In this document: positions 1 through 7,170 of the stretch, piece by piece
Layout: each line of letters opens with the position of its first letter
How positions within the stretch are numbered: position 1 is the stretch's first letter
Origin: Phycisphaerae bacterium
GTDB lineage: Bacteria; Planctomycetota; Phycisphaerae; Phycisphaerales; SM1A02
Length of the DNA stretch: 7,648 bases
Direction: 5' to 3'
NCBI GenBank assembly: GCA_002862325.1
Contig: PKCT01000138.1
Coordinates: forward strand, 1-7,648
Notes under the pieces: model-generated
Database searches by the model: none
The model's input: the letters and a program-made list of their open reading frames with translations, nothing else
What the model was told of the DNA's origin: nothing
Position numbers and translations under genes: made by a program

Positions 1-721
1 CTTCCTCGTCATCGTCCTCTCGGAGGACCGGATGCTGACCCTCCGACGCAGCCGACTGGGGCTCGTCGAGGATGCGTGCGATGCGATCGCCGACGTCGAG
101 GGCAGCGACATCGGCCCCCTCGGCGCGCTGGCGGAACTCGGAGACGAGTTCCTCGATCGGATCGGTCCGACGATCAGAGGCATCGCGAAGCTGCTGGACG
201 ACGCGGAAGGCGATCAGGACATGTCGCGCGACCGACGCCTCGATCGCGTCACCATCATCCGCCGCGCCCTGCTCGATCTCGATCGCTATCTCGACCCCCT
301 CCAGAACGCGATTCATCGTTCACAACTCGATGCGACGACCAAGGCGACGCCGTACGAGACCGAGGCGCTCCGCGGACTGCTCGATCGCACCAACTGGATC
401 GAACATCGGATCCATGGCCAGGTGGACCGAGCCCGCGTCCTCGCCGACCGGGAACACGTGCTCGCGATGGACGAGCTGGCATCCTCGACCTTCCGGCTCA
501 GCTGGATCGCGACGATCTTCCTGCCCCTGACCTTCGTGACCGGACTCCTCGGAATCAACGTCGGCGGCATCCCGTTCGCCTCGGATAACCTCGGCTTCTG
601 GGTGGTGTGCGGCATCCTCGGCCTCATCGCGGTCGTCACCGCGGGCGTCCTCGCCATCGTCGCCCGATCGAACCGTCATCGACAACCCGGCCCGCCTAGG
701 GCGCAGGGAGACGAATCGTGA
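1..721 (+). CDS. zntB: ZntB/CorA-family divalent metal transporter, 3' part (5' end outside window)
   Basis: This is an inner-membrane metal channel of the CorA superfamily. The reading frame is open from base 2, and the first visible residues (FLVIVLSEDRMLTLRR) match the family's cytoplasmic beta-sheet domain, so the ATG at 32 is internal and roughly the first 80-100 residues lie outside the window. The 239 visible residues comprise the end of the cytoplasmic domain, a long charged helical stalk (about 15-165), TM1 (about 165-187) ending in the pore signature, a short loop, TM2 (about 199-221) and a basic tail. The signature reads GIN followed by VGG (GIN codons 551-559). GMN is typical of CorA magnesium channels, while GIN is seen in ZntB-type zinc transporters, so zinc is favoured as substrate; this is family knowledge, not proof. 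Its stop overlaps the next start by 4 bases. Family call is secure, ion specificity is not. Confidence 0.88.
   Translation, partial: FLVIVLSEDRMLTLRRSRLGLVEDACDAIADVEGSDIGPLGALAELGDEFLDRIGPTIRGIAKLLDDAEGDQDMSRDRRLDRVTIIRRALLDLDRYLDPLQNAIHRSQLDATTKATPYETEALRGLLDRTNWIEHRIHGQVDRARVLADREHVLAMDELASSTFRLSWIATIFLPLTFVTGLLGINVGGIPFASDNLGFWVVCGILGLIAVVTAGVLAIVARSNRHRQPGPPRAQGDES
705..710 (+). promoter_or_regulatory. Ribosome binding site of the btpA-family gene
   Basis: AGGGAG lies 7 bases before the GTG at 718, inside the end of the transporter gene. It supports GTG 718 as the start and a 4-base GTGA stop/start overlap. Confidence 0.7.
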
Positions 722-1542
722 CGAAGACGATCTGGACGCCGAACCCCAGGACCCTGGTCGGGATGATCCACCTCGCCCCCCTCCCGGGCACGCCGCGGGC
801 CGCCGCCGGCCCCGACGAGATCGTCGCTCGGGCCCGACGAGAGGCCGCGTTGCTGATCGACGCCGGCTTCGACGCCGTCCTGGTCGAGAACATGCACGAC
901 ACGCCGTACCTTCGTCGCGACGTCGGTCCCGAGATCGTCGCGACCATGACATGCGCCACCCGGGCGGTGACCGAGGTCGCCCAGGATCGCGCCCGGGTCG
1001 GGGTGCAGATCCTCGCCGGCGCGAATCGGGCGGCGCTCGCGGTCGCCCTCGCTGCCGGCGCGGACTTCATCAGGGCGGAGGGATTCGCCTACGCCGCGGT
1101 CGCCGACGAGGGCATCCTCGAAGAGGCCGACGCCGGCCCGCTCCTGCGATACCGACGCGCCATCGGCGCCGAACACGTCGCCGTCTGGACCGATGTCCGG
1201 AAGAAGCACTCGGCCCATGCCCTGACCGACGATCTGGAGCTCCACGATCTCGTCGCCGGTCATGCGTTCATGGGCGCGGAAGCCATGATCGTGACGGGTC
1301 CCCACACCGGCACCGCCGTCTCCGCCCACGATCTCAAGGTCGCGTCGAAGGCGAGCCCTTGTCCGGTCGTCGTCGGAAGCGGCGCGACTCCGGAACGGCT
1401 CGAGGGCCTCTTCGAGCACGCCGACGCCGTGATCGTGGGCTCCGCCCTCAAGGAGGACGGTGACTGGCGTCGGGATCTCTGCCCGACGCGAATCCAGGAC
1501 TTCATCGTCGCTCGGGACGGTTCCGACTCCCGATCGTCGTAG
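718..1542 (+). CDS. BtpA/SgcQ-family TIM-barrel protein
   Basis: This 274-residue protein belongs to the BtpA family, whose founding cyanobacterial member is needed for stable photosystem I and whose enterobacterial member SgcQ sits in a sugar gene cluster. The biochemical reaction is not established. Family hallmarks visible are GMIHLAPLPGTPR at residues 15-27, a strand with DAVLVEN (52-58), VGVQILAGAN (94-103), ADFIRAEGF (115-123) and VWTDVRKKHS (156-165). The end, VVVGSGATPERL (217-228) then ADAVIVGSALKEDG (235-248), looks like the phosphate-binding end of a beta/alpha barrel. Length is normal for the family. The GTG start is supported by a good ribosome binding site and a 4-base overlap with the transporter gene, suggesting translational coupling. 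No photosynthesis gene is nearby, so a photosystem role is unlikely here; a sugar-phosphate or nucleoside-type substrate is a guess only. Confidence 0.88.
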   Translation: MTKTIWTPNPRTLVGMIHLAPLPGTPRAAAGPDEIVARARREAALLIDAGFDAVLVENMHDTPYLRRDVGPEIVATMTCATRAVTEVAQDRARVGVQILAGANRAALAVALAAGADFIRAEGFAYAAVADEGILEEADAGPLLRYRRAIGAEHVAVWTDVRKKHSAHALTDDLELHDLVAGHAFMGAEAMIVTGPHTGTAVSAHDLKVASKASPCPVVVGSGATPERLEGLFEHADAVIVGSALKEDGDWRRDLCPTRIQDFIVARDGSDSRSS

Positions 1543-1587
1543 GATGTCGTCGATCACGCATCCTTCTTCCATCTCTGGAAACTCAAC

Positions 1588-2358
1588 ATGACGCTCGCTG
1601 TCGCGGTATCTGTCGGCAACACTTCGATCAACGTCTCTCGCCTGGCCGACGGAACCCTCGAAGAGGTGACCCACTTCGATCTCGTCGACGACACCAAGGC
1701 GGTGGACCTGGTCGCGACATGGTTCGACGGGATCGACGAGGGCGACCGCGTTATCCTCGTGGCATCGGTCAATCCAGCCGCGGATGAACGCCTTCGAGAT
1801 CGGCTCGCCACCGCGGTGGGAGGCGACATCCTGGAGATCGAGCGCGATTTGGCGGCCCCGATCGGTCGCGGACTCGACCCCGAATCGATCGTGGGCGTCG
1901 ATCGCCTCCTGGCGGCCGCTGCGGCGTGGGACGAGCTGAAGCAGGCGTGCATCGTGATCGACGCCGGCACCGCCGTCACCGTCGACTTCGTCGACGGTGA
2001 AGGCACGTTCCAGGGCGGTGCCATCCTGCCCGGCATCACCTCGATGCTGGAGGCGGTCCACCGGGATACCGCCCTCCTGCCGGAGATCGAGTTCGCGGTC
2101 CCCGAGGGCGACCCCTGGGGACGCAACACCACCACGGCGATTCAACGAGGCGTCGAAGCGGCGATCGCGGGAGGTGCCTGGAAGCTCGTCGAACGATACG
2201 CACTGCACTACGGCGGATTCCCGCTGGTCGTGGCGACCGGTGGCGACGCCGCGACCCTCTTCCGAGACGACGAACTCGTGAGCCGGATCGTGCCGGATCT
2301 CGTGATTCGCGGCATGGCCGTCGCGTGGCGAACGGCCACCGAGGAATCGGACGCGTGA
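1588..2358 (+). CDS. coaX: Type III pantothenate kinase (CoaX), with altered phosphate-1 motif
   Basis: CoaX phosphorylates pantothenate with ATP, the first step of coenzyme A synthesis, in the cytoplasm. The 256-residue length is typical. Visible ASKHA-fold motifs are VSVGNTSIN (7-15), GVDR (103-106, Asp105), DAGTAVTVD (125-133, Asp125), GGAILPG (143-149) and ATGGD (216-220). Asp105 and Asp125 match conserved active-site aspartates of the family. The odd point is the first motif: the family normally reads D-x-G-N-(T/S), but here residue 8 is Ser (codon tct), two base changes from an Asp codon. Whether the enzyme is active is therefore uncertain. The ATG at 1588 is the first in frame; the ribosome binding site is weak. 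It lies 45 bases after the btpA-family gene and overlaps the next gene by 4 bases, which fits one operon. Confidence 0.9.
   Translation: MTLAVAVSVGNTSINVSRLADGTLEEVTHFDLVDDTKAVDLVATWFDGIDEGDRVILVASVNPAADERLRDRLATAVGGDILEIERDLAAPIGRGLDPESIVGVDRLLAAAAAWDELKQACIVIDAGTAVTVDFVDGEGTFQGGAILPGITSMLEAVHRDTALLPEIEFAVPEGDPWGRNTTTAIQRGVEAAIAGGAWKLVERYALHYGGFPLVVATGGDAATLFRDDELVSRIVPDLVIRGMAVAWRTATEESDA
2341..2346 (+). promoter_or_regulatory. Ribosome binding site that decides the start of the MnmE-like gene
   Basis: GAGGAA lies 8 bases before GTG 2355, inside the end of coaX. It favours GTG 2355 (4-base overlap with coaX) over the ATG at 2325 in the same frame, which would add ten residues that do not resemble the family N-terminus. 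Confidence 0.65.
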
Positions 2359-3347
2359 GCGCAGATCAGCCCCGGGGTTGGCTCGCGACCCCTCCGGGTC
2401 GAGGCGCGATCGCGATCGTGGAGGTCGTATGCGATCGGCCCCAGGAGATCGATCGTCTCATCGAAGCCCTGACGAACGCGTCTCCGATCGAGACCGGGCG
2501 GTGTGCCCATCGAACCTTCGTCGGAATCGACGACGGCGTGGTGGCTCGGGTCGGACCGGACCACGTCCAGTTCATGCCGCACGGTGGGCCCGGGATCGTC
2601 CGGCGGCTCGCGGAGAGGCTGAGATCCCTCTCGGTCCAATGGTGCGACGCCCCTCCCCAGACGGGCTTTCCCGAAGCGACCGATCCCACCGAAGCGCTGA
2701 TGCTCGACACGCTCGCGCGAGCGGCCAGTCCCGCGGCGATCGAACCCCTTCTCGCCCAGCCTGCGCGCTGGCGGGAACGCGGCGGCCCACTCGATGCGGA
2801 GGAGCAACGACGGAGTGAAAGACTCCAACGGCTGATCGATCCTCCGACCGTCGCCTGCATCGGCCCCCCGAACGCCGGCAAGAGCGCGATTCTCAACGCG
2901 CTGCTCCGGGACCGCCGTGCCATCGTCTCCGATCGACCCGGTACGACGCGGGATCGCATCGGCGTCCGTCTCGACCTAGACGGCCTGGTGGTCGAGTGGG
3001 TCGACACGCCCGGTTTCCGGGAGACGAACGACCTGATCGAGCGGACGGCCATCTCATCGGCCCGTGCCGCGCTGCGGGACGCGACGCTGCTGGTCGAGGT
3101 CGCGGCGCCGGACGTCGAGCCGCTTTCGGAGCCTCGGGAACTCACCCCTGCGGCCGGCATCCTCCGAATCTGGAACAAGACCGATCTCTCACCTCCGTCC
3201 GAGGGCGACCGAAGGTTCCCGATCAGTGCGGAGACCGGCGTCGGCATCGTCGAACTGGCTCGGGAAGTGCGCAGCCGACTCGTCAACGCCGACGACCTCG
3301 CATCGAGTGGTCGCTGGATCTTCCATCCATCCCTGCACGAGTCGTAG
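2355..3347 (+). CDS. Reduced MnmE/TrmE-like GTPase lacking the C-terminal cysteine motif
   Basis: True MnmE (about 450 residues) works with MnmG to modify wobble uridines of tRNAs. This protein has only 330 residues. Its N-terminus, LATPPGRGAIAIVEV (10-24), and HGGP at 76-79 match the MnmE formyl-folate-binding domain. A segment reading DPTEALMLDTLARA resembles the start of the helical domain, but the usual PGEFT-type stretch is not recognisable. The G domain is intact: P-loop GPPNAGKS (170-177), GTTRD (196-200), DTPG (217-220), NKTD (274-277) and SAE (291-293). MnmE-specific details are kept: the P-loop Asn and Glu229, which aligns with the catalytic Glu282 of E. coli MnmE. After the G domain only about 40 residues remain, ending in HPSLHES, so the second helical half and the terminal FCIGK-like motif with its essential cysteine are absent. 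It probably retains GTP switching with a changed or lost tRNA-modifying role. It ends 8 bases from fabI, which is convergent. Confidence 0.82.
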   Translation: MSADQPRGWLATPPGRGAIAIVEVVCDRPQEIDRLIEALTNASPIETGRCAHRTFVGIDDGVVARVGPDHVQFMPHGGPGIVRRLAERLRSLSVQWCDAPPQTGFPEATDPTEALMLDTLARAASPAAIEPLLAQPARWRERGGPLDAEEQRRSERLQRLIDPPTVACIGPPNAGKSAILNALLRDRRAIVSDRPGTTRDRIGVRLDLDGLVVEWVDTPGFRETNDLIERTAISSARAALRDATLLVEVAAPDVEPLSEPRELTPAAGILRIWNKTDLSPPSEGDRRFPISAETGVGIVELAREVRSRLVNADDLASSGRWIFHPSLHES

Positions 3348-3355
3348 ATGGAACT

Positions 3356-4135
3356 TCAGAGGCCGACCGTTGCGAATCCCGAATCGACGTAGATCACCTG
3401 CCCGGTCATTCCATTGGCGAGGGGACTCAGGAGGAACGCGGCACAGTCGCCGACGTCGCTTCCCTCGATATTTCGCTTCAGCGGCGCCTTCTGCTCGACC
3501 CAATCGAGGATCTCGCCGAATCCACCGACCGCCATCGCGCTCATGGTCCGAAGAGGGCCGCCCGAAACGCAGTTGACTCGGATGTTCTTCTCGCCGAGCT
3601 CCAGGGCCAGATAGCGGGTCGTCGCCTCGAGCGCGGCCTTTGCCACGCCCATGACGTTGTAGCCGGGCACCGCCTTCTCCGCGCCGTAGTACGACAACGC
3701 GATCATCGAACCGCCTTCGGTCATCAGGGGCGCGGCGTGGTGCGCCATCGCCGCATACGTGTAGGCGGAGATGTCCATCGCCTGCGTGAAGACCTCGCGC
3801 GGCGTGGCGGCGAAGCGACCGGGCTGCAACCAGTCCTTGTCCGCGTAGGCGATCGAATGGACGAGGAAGTCGATCTGTCCGAACTCCTCGCCGATCGTCT
3901 TGAAGACGGCCTCGATGTCCTCGTCGCTCGAGGCGTCGAGCGGACGCAGCCAGGGATCCTCCACGCCCAATGCGTCGATCGAGCGGCGCACCCTTCGCTC
4001 CATCTTGTCACCGGGAAGGTGGGTGAAGAGGCATTCCGCCCCTTCCCGCAGCAGACTCTCCGCGATCGAATAGGCGAAGGAACGCTCGTTCGCGATCCCG
4101 ACGATAAGTCCTCGCTTGCCGTCCATGAAACCCAT
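3356..4135 (-). CDS. fabI: Enoyl-[acyl-carrier-protein] reductase (NADH type)
   Basis: FabI reduces trans-2-enoyl-ACP in the last step of each cycle of type II fatty-acid synthesis and is the target of triclosan. The 259 residues match the usual FabI length. The start of the Rossmann fold reads GLIVGIANERSFAYSIA (9-25), as in FabI rather than generic short-chain dehydrogenases. Catalytic residues are present: Tyr149, Tyr159 and Lys166, in SYYGAEKA and GYNVMGVAK, each three residues beyond the E. coli Tyr146, Tyr156 and Lys163. VNCVSGGPLRT (187-197) corresponds to the E. coli segment with SAGPIRT; the Gly for Ala there is a minor variant. The frame stays open to 4264, but ATG 4135 is chosen because AGGAG lies 7 bases upstream and homology begins there. 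The gene is alone on its strand here, convergent with the MnmE-like gene and divergent from the tRNA. Confidence 0.96.
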   Translation of the reverse strand: MGFMDGKRGLIVGIANERSFAYSIAESLLREGAECLFTHLPGDKMERRVRRSIDALGVEDPWLRPLDASSDEDIEAVFKTIGEEFGQIDFLVHSIAYADKDWLQPGRFAATPREVFTQAMDISAYTYAAMAHHAAPLMTEGGSMIALSYYGAEKAVPGYNVMGVAKAALEATTRYLALELGEKNIRVNCVSGGPLRTMSAMAVGGFGEILDWVEQKAPLKRNIEGSDVGDCAAFLLSPLANGMTGQVIYVDSGFATVGL

Positions 4136-4142
4136 CCGACGT

Positions 4143-4147
4143 CTCCT
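4143..4147 (-). promoter_or_regulatory. Ribosome binding site of fabI
   Basis: On the minus strand AGGAG lies 7 bases before ATG 4135. It fixes the start against the longer open frame reaching 4264. Confidence 0.75.
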
Positions 4148-4298
4148 GCATTCGAATCGACCTCCACGCGACGCTCTCGACCCGTGCGAGAGGCCCGTGG
4201 ATGACGCAACGGTAGCCGGTCCGCCTCCCCGCTGCCCGCTCCCGGGCTCCGGAACATGACGCACCCACGGCCTCCTCGGATTGGGGTAGGATCCTCGA

Positions 4299-4317
4299 TC
4301 GCGACCAACGGTCGCGA
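4299..4317. repeat. Perfect 8-bp inverted repeat upstream of the tRNA gene
   Basis: TCGCGACC (4299-4306), loop AAC, GGTCGCGA (4310-4317). It ends 5 bases before the mature tRNA 5' end. A TAGGAT at 4287-4292 just upstream could be a -10 element, matching 4 of 6 consensus bases, but no good -35 is visible. The repeat may fold in the tRNA leader or be a binding site; its role is not known. Confidence 0.5.
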
Positions 4318-4322
4318 CACGA

Positions 4323-4396
<74 letters not shown>

Positions 4397-4400
4397 CTTC

Positions 4401-4438
4401 ATCGCCTCGACGTCAGCCGTCGAGGCGATCTTCGTTTC
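4401..4438 (+). terminator. Hairpin terminator after the tRNA gene
   Basis: ATCGCCTCGACG (4401-4412) pairs perfectly with 4418-4429 over 12 bp around a 5-base loop, 4 bases after the tRNA. A moderately T-rich CTTCGTTTC follows on the plus strand. The stem could also stop minus-strand transcription from rnd, whose stop is 26 bases away, but no T-run follows on that side. Confidence 0.65.
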
Positions 4439-4455
4439 GAGGGGTCCAGCGACGA

Positions 4456-5697
4456 TCAGCCGCGATCACGTCGAACGAGCCGGCCTTCCGACCACCCGAT
4501 GTCGAGGCCGGCGTTCCCTGCGAGGAACGCGTCTAACCACGCCCCGGCGACGTCGTGCCGCCAGGAATCATGGGAGAACAGCGATCCCGGTTCGTCACCC
4601 GCCTCGCGAGCGAGGTACCAGCGGGACAGCTCGCTTCGGCTCGACATGAGCGACGGCGAGATCCCATCCGCAAGACACCGCAACGAGAGAACCGACCAGA
4701 TCGCATCGATCCGCATTCGGTCCTCCGCCGACTCCTCGCGGATCACCCGCTTCTCCAGCGGTCGCGAGGGCTCCTGTCTGGCCTTGGCGATGCACGCAAG
4801 AATCTCCTCGCTGTGGTCGTTCCGGGTCCGACGACTGAGATGGCGACAACGCTCGAGATCCGCGTCGGTCTCGGGACGATTCCGCACCAGATCGACCAGG
4901 GACTCATCGCTCAGGACGACACGATGAGGCAGGTCGAGCTTCTCGGCGAGCTGATGCCGCAGAACCACCAGCGATCGGAGCACGGTGGTGGACTTGGCCT
5001 TCAGGCGGCTCCCCTTCAGAATCTTCCTGACCTGCTTCTCCGAGTCGAATCGGCCGACATGCCGGCGTCGAGATTCGAGGCATTCCCGCATCGCCCAGTC
5101 GAGGCGGCCTTCGGCCTCTAGAGACGCTCGAATCCTCGACCAGACCATCGGTAGAAACCGCACGTCGTCGGCTGCATAGCGGATCTGTCGATCCGTCAAC
5201 GGTCGCGCGTCCCAGTCGGTGAAGGTGTGTCCCTTGGTCAGTCGATGTCCCGCGAAACGCTCCACGACCTTCGCGAGCGAGCTCGGCCATGGCATGTCGA
5301 GAAATGCCGCACAGACCTGGGTGTCCACGATGCCTTCGGGCTCGCGGTCGAAGCGCCGACGAACCGGTTCGAGATCCTGTGCACCATCGTGCACCAGCGT
5401 CTCGACCTCCGCCGCCGCCACGAGATCGAAGATCGGGTCGAGATGATCGAAAACGGTGGGATCGATCAGCGCGAGCCTCTCCACGGTCGCGACCTGCACG
5501 AGACAGATCCTCGGATAGAACGTCTCCTCGCCGATGAACTCGGTGTCGTAGGCGAAGCTCCCCGTCGCGCGAATGTGATCGACCAGATCGGCGAGCGCCT
5601 GATCCTCGGTGATGATCTCGGGCTTTCCCTGCACCACGTCCGGATGCTCGGCGATCTCGGAGAAGCTCACCGCTTCAGACTCCGCTTCAGCGTGCAT
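4456..5697 (-). CDS. rnd: Ribonuclease D (DEDDy 3'-5' exoribonuclease with HRDC domain)
   Basis: RNase D trims 3' ends of tRNA precursors and other small RNAs in the cytoplasm. With the start chosen here the protein has 413 residues, near the family norm. The exonuclease domain shows ExoI YDTEFIGE with Asp51 and Glu53, ExoII HDGAQDLEPV with Asp108, and ExoIII YAADDVRFL with Tyr174 and Asp178, so all DEDDy residues are in place. An HRDC nucleic-acid-binding domain spans about 230-309 (LPHRVVLSDESLVDLV); the rest is helical and may hold a degenerate second HRDC. The frame is open to GTG 5805, with other ATGs at 5802 and 5754. No candidate has a clear ribosome binding site. ATG 5697 is preferred because third-position GC drops before it and the upstream residues are basic and unlike the family. 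The gene converges on the tRNA. Confidence 0.92.
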   Translation of the reverse strand: MHAEAESEAVSFSEIAEHPDVVQGKPEIITEDQALADLVDHIRATGSFAYDTEFIGEETFYPRICLVQVATVERLALIDPTVFDHLDPIFDLVAAAEVETLVHDGAQDLEPVRRRFDREPEGIVDTQVCAAFLDMPWPSSLAKVVERFAGHRLTKGHTFTDWDARPLTDRQIRYAADDVRFLPMVWSRIRASLEAEGRLDWAMRECLESRRRHVGRFDSEKQVRKILKGSRLKAKSTTVLRSLVVLRHQLAEKLDLPHRVVLSDESLVDLVRNRPETDADLERCRHLSRRTRNDHSEEILACIAKARQEPSRPLEKRVIREESAEDRMRIDAIWSVLSLRCLADGISPSLMSSRSELSRWYLAREAGDEPGSLFSHDSWRHDVAGAWLDAFLAGNAGLDIGWSEGRLVRRDRG

Positions 5698-5900
5698 CTG
5701 AGATCGCTTTCGACGTCGATAGCTGGCTCGACCGTCGGTTTCAGGGTTCTTCATGATTCGATACGTCCGATCCGATCGTACGGTCCGATTCGAAGTTCGC
5801 ATCACGACGAGCGAATACCTCGATGGCCGAGAGGACCTACCCTACGCGAATCGACCGGCAGCGTCACGCCGACTCGTCTCTTCGTCCTGGGAATTCCACC
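5698..5900. other. Divergent spacer between rnd and the exported ClpP/NfeD-like gene
   Basis: Both neighbours read outward, so both promoters should lie here, but I see no convincing -35/-10 pair. It contains three copies of TCCGAT (5766, 5771, 5784) and a near-repeat of GATTCGA (5755 and 5787). Part may be coding if rnd starts at 5754 or 5805, or if the plus-strand gene starts at ATG 5823. Confidence 0.4.
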
Positions 5901-7157
5901 ATGGCACTGCTAGTTGCGACCGCGTCTCTTCTTCTCGCCTCGATCGGAGCGACTTCAGACGATCCCGCGCCATCGGAGATCCTCATCGTCCCGATCGAGG
6001 GGACCATCGGCGCGGACGTGACGGTGGAGGGTCTCTCGACCGCCCTAAAACTGACCGACCAACGTCCGATCGAAACCGTTTTCGTCGAGATCGATGCGCA
6101 GACCGGTGATCTCGACGTCGGATCGGAGCTGGCGCGACTGATCGCCGGGCTGCCGGACCGGATACGAGTGATCGGCCTTCTCAAGAGAGTCGGTGGTGCG
6201 TCGCTGCCAGTGGCCTGGGCGTGCGATGAGTGGATGGTCCAAGACAAGATCTCGATCCGGGTGCCGGATCCGCGAGGCGGCATGACCGATCGTCTCCTGG
6301 GACCTGATCGGGTGGTCGTCCAGACCCTTCCCCGATTCGCCTCCTCGGGACCGGCATTGAGCGAGGAACTCTCGCACCTTCGCGAGGCGTGCCAAGCCGT
6401 GGCCGCGACCGACCGAAGCTCGCTCCTGAAGGCCTTGACGGTTCCCGGGGTGGCGATCGCGATTCGCTCCGAGGCCCCCGAGGCATCCGTGGTCGCGGGA
6501 CAAGGCCCCGGCCTCCGTGGCGATCAGCTCGTCACGCTCGGTCTGGCACGGATGACCGGCGGTGACGTGGCGATCGCACTGGAGGATCTGGACCTGCATG
6601 AGGATGCGTCGCTCGGTGATACCGGCGCGCTGCTCATCGACGCGGCCGCGGACGAAAGGCTCGCGCAGCGCGGAAGACTGGGTAATCGAATCGACTCCCT
6701 GTTCTCCTCGCTCGACGGTGTGGCGTCCCTGACCGCCGGAGCATCGTGGAGTCTCGCCCGAGCTCGGCTGTCGAATCCCGAGTCACCGCGTCTCGCCAGC
6801 CAGTTTCCAATGCGATGGACCCCGCAAGGATGGACCATCGACGACGCTGCGCTCCCCGCCTGGAAGTCGGCCTGCCGGGATTCGATCCGTCGCTGGTCCG
6901 GAGTCGTCGAACTCCTGGCGACGGTCGACACGCTCCTGACGCGGGCGGAAACGATTCTCGCGGAGATCGCCGCCATGTCCCCCACCCCGCTCGATGCCGC
7001 CCGTCGTACCGCGGCGATGACCACGGCCACCCAGGCGATCGAGACCTACCGAAGGACCATCGAGACGTTCGAGGGCGTCCCTATGGAGGCACAGCGTGAG
7101 ATTGGGAGAGTCGAGGCGCTGCTTGAGCAGCCACCGATCCTGCCGAATCAGGAGTAG
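5901..7157 (+). CDS. Exported protein with ClpP/NfeD-like protease-fold domain and helical C-terminus
   Basis: This 418-residue protein starts with a hydrophobic stretch (MALLVATASLLLASIGA), read as a signal peptide or anchor. The N-terminal half resembles the membrane-linked ClpP-class domain of NfeD proteins: ILIVPIEGTIG (27-37), VFVEIDAQTGDLD (60-72) where NfeD has a LDTPGG strand, RVIGLLKRVGGAS (89-101) leading to VAWACDEWMV (104-113), and LRGDQLVTLGLARM (205-218), like the NfeD LTL...GLA segment. Ser101 may correspond to the catalytic Ser, but the SAG context is replaced by SLP and no clear GRN-type catalytic segment follows, so it may be inactive. Residues about 320-410 are predicted helical or coiled-coil. 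ATG 5901 fits a compact signal sequence; ATG 5823 in the same frame would add a 26-residue basic leader, also plausible. I do not recognise a characterised orthologue; fold assignment is by eye. Confidence 0.6.
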   Translation: MALLVATASLLLASIGATSDDPAPSEILIVPIEGTIGADVTVEGLSTALKLTDQRPIETVFVEIDAQTGDLDVGSELARLIAGLPDRIRVIGLLKRVGGASLPVAWACDEWMVQDKISIRVPDPRGGMTDRLLGPDRVVVQTLPRFASSGPALSEELSHLREACQAVAATDRSSLLKALTVPGVAIAIRSEAPEASVVAGQGPGLRGDQLVTLGLARMTGGDVAIALEDLDLHEDASLGDTGALLIDAAADERLAQRGRLGNRIDSLFSSLDGVASLTAGASWSLARARLSNPESPRLASQFPMRWTPQGWTIDDAALPAWKSACRDSIRRWSGVVELLATVDTLLTRAETILAEIAAMSPTPLDAARRTAAMTTATQAIETYRRTIETFEGVPMEAQREIGRVEALLEQPPILPNQE

Positions 7158-7170
7158 GACGGAATCCGTT

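Noticed and set aside
32..721. ATG at 32 as the true start of the metal transporter
   Set aside because: The frame is open to the window edge and the residues before this Met already match the family, so the gene is cut by the window.
676..2208. A 510-codon open frame on the minus strand
   Set aside because: It lies antisense to the BtpA-family and coaX genes, which have clear family motifs. Its translation is low-complexity Arg/Gly/Asp-rich, as expected from the complement of GC-rich coding DNA.
2366..3286. A 306-codon minus-strand open frame over the MnmE-like gene
   Set aside because: Ser/Arg-rich shadow with no motif; the plus strand encodes a recognisable GTPase.
3842..3856. Ala96 in FabI at the position of E. 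coli Gly93, where mutations give triclosan resistance
   Set aside because: Ala is common here in other FabI enzymes, including ones known to be triclosan-sensitive, so it does not indicate resistance.
4174..4192. 6-bp inverted repeat (CTCTCG/CGAGAG) in the fabI leader
   Set aside because: Short stem with a 7-base loop; expected by chance in such GC-rich DNA and not placed like a known regulator site.
2996..4204. A 402-codon plus-strand open frame
   Set aside because: It is antisense to fabI and out of frame with the GTPase; no recognisable domain, composition typical of a shadow frame.
4136..4264. N-terminal extension of fabI to 4264
   Set aside because: The extra 43 residues are Gly/Arg/Ser-rich and unlike FabI, and the ribosome binding site sits right before ATG 4135.
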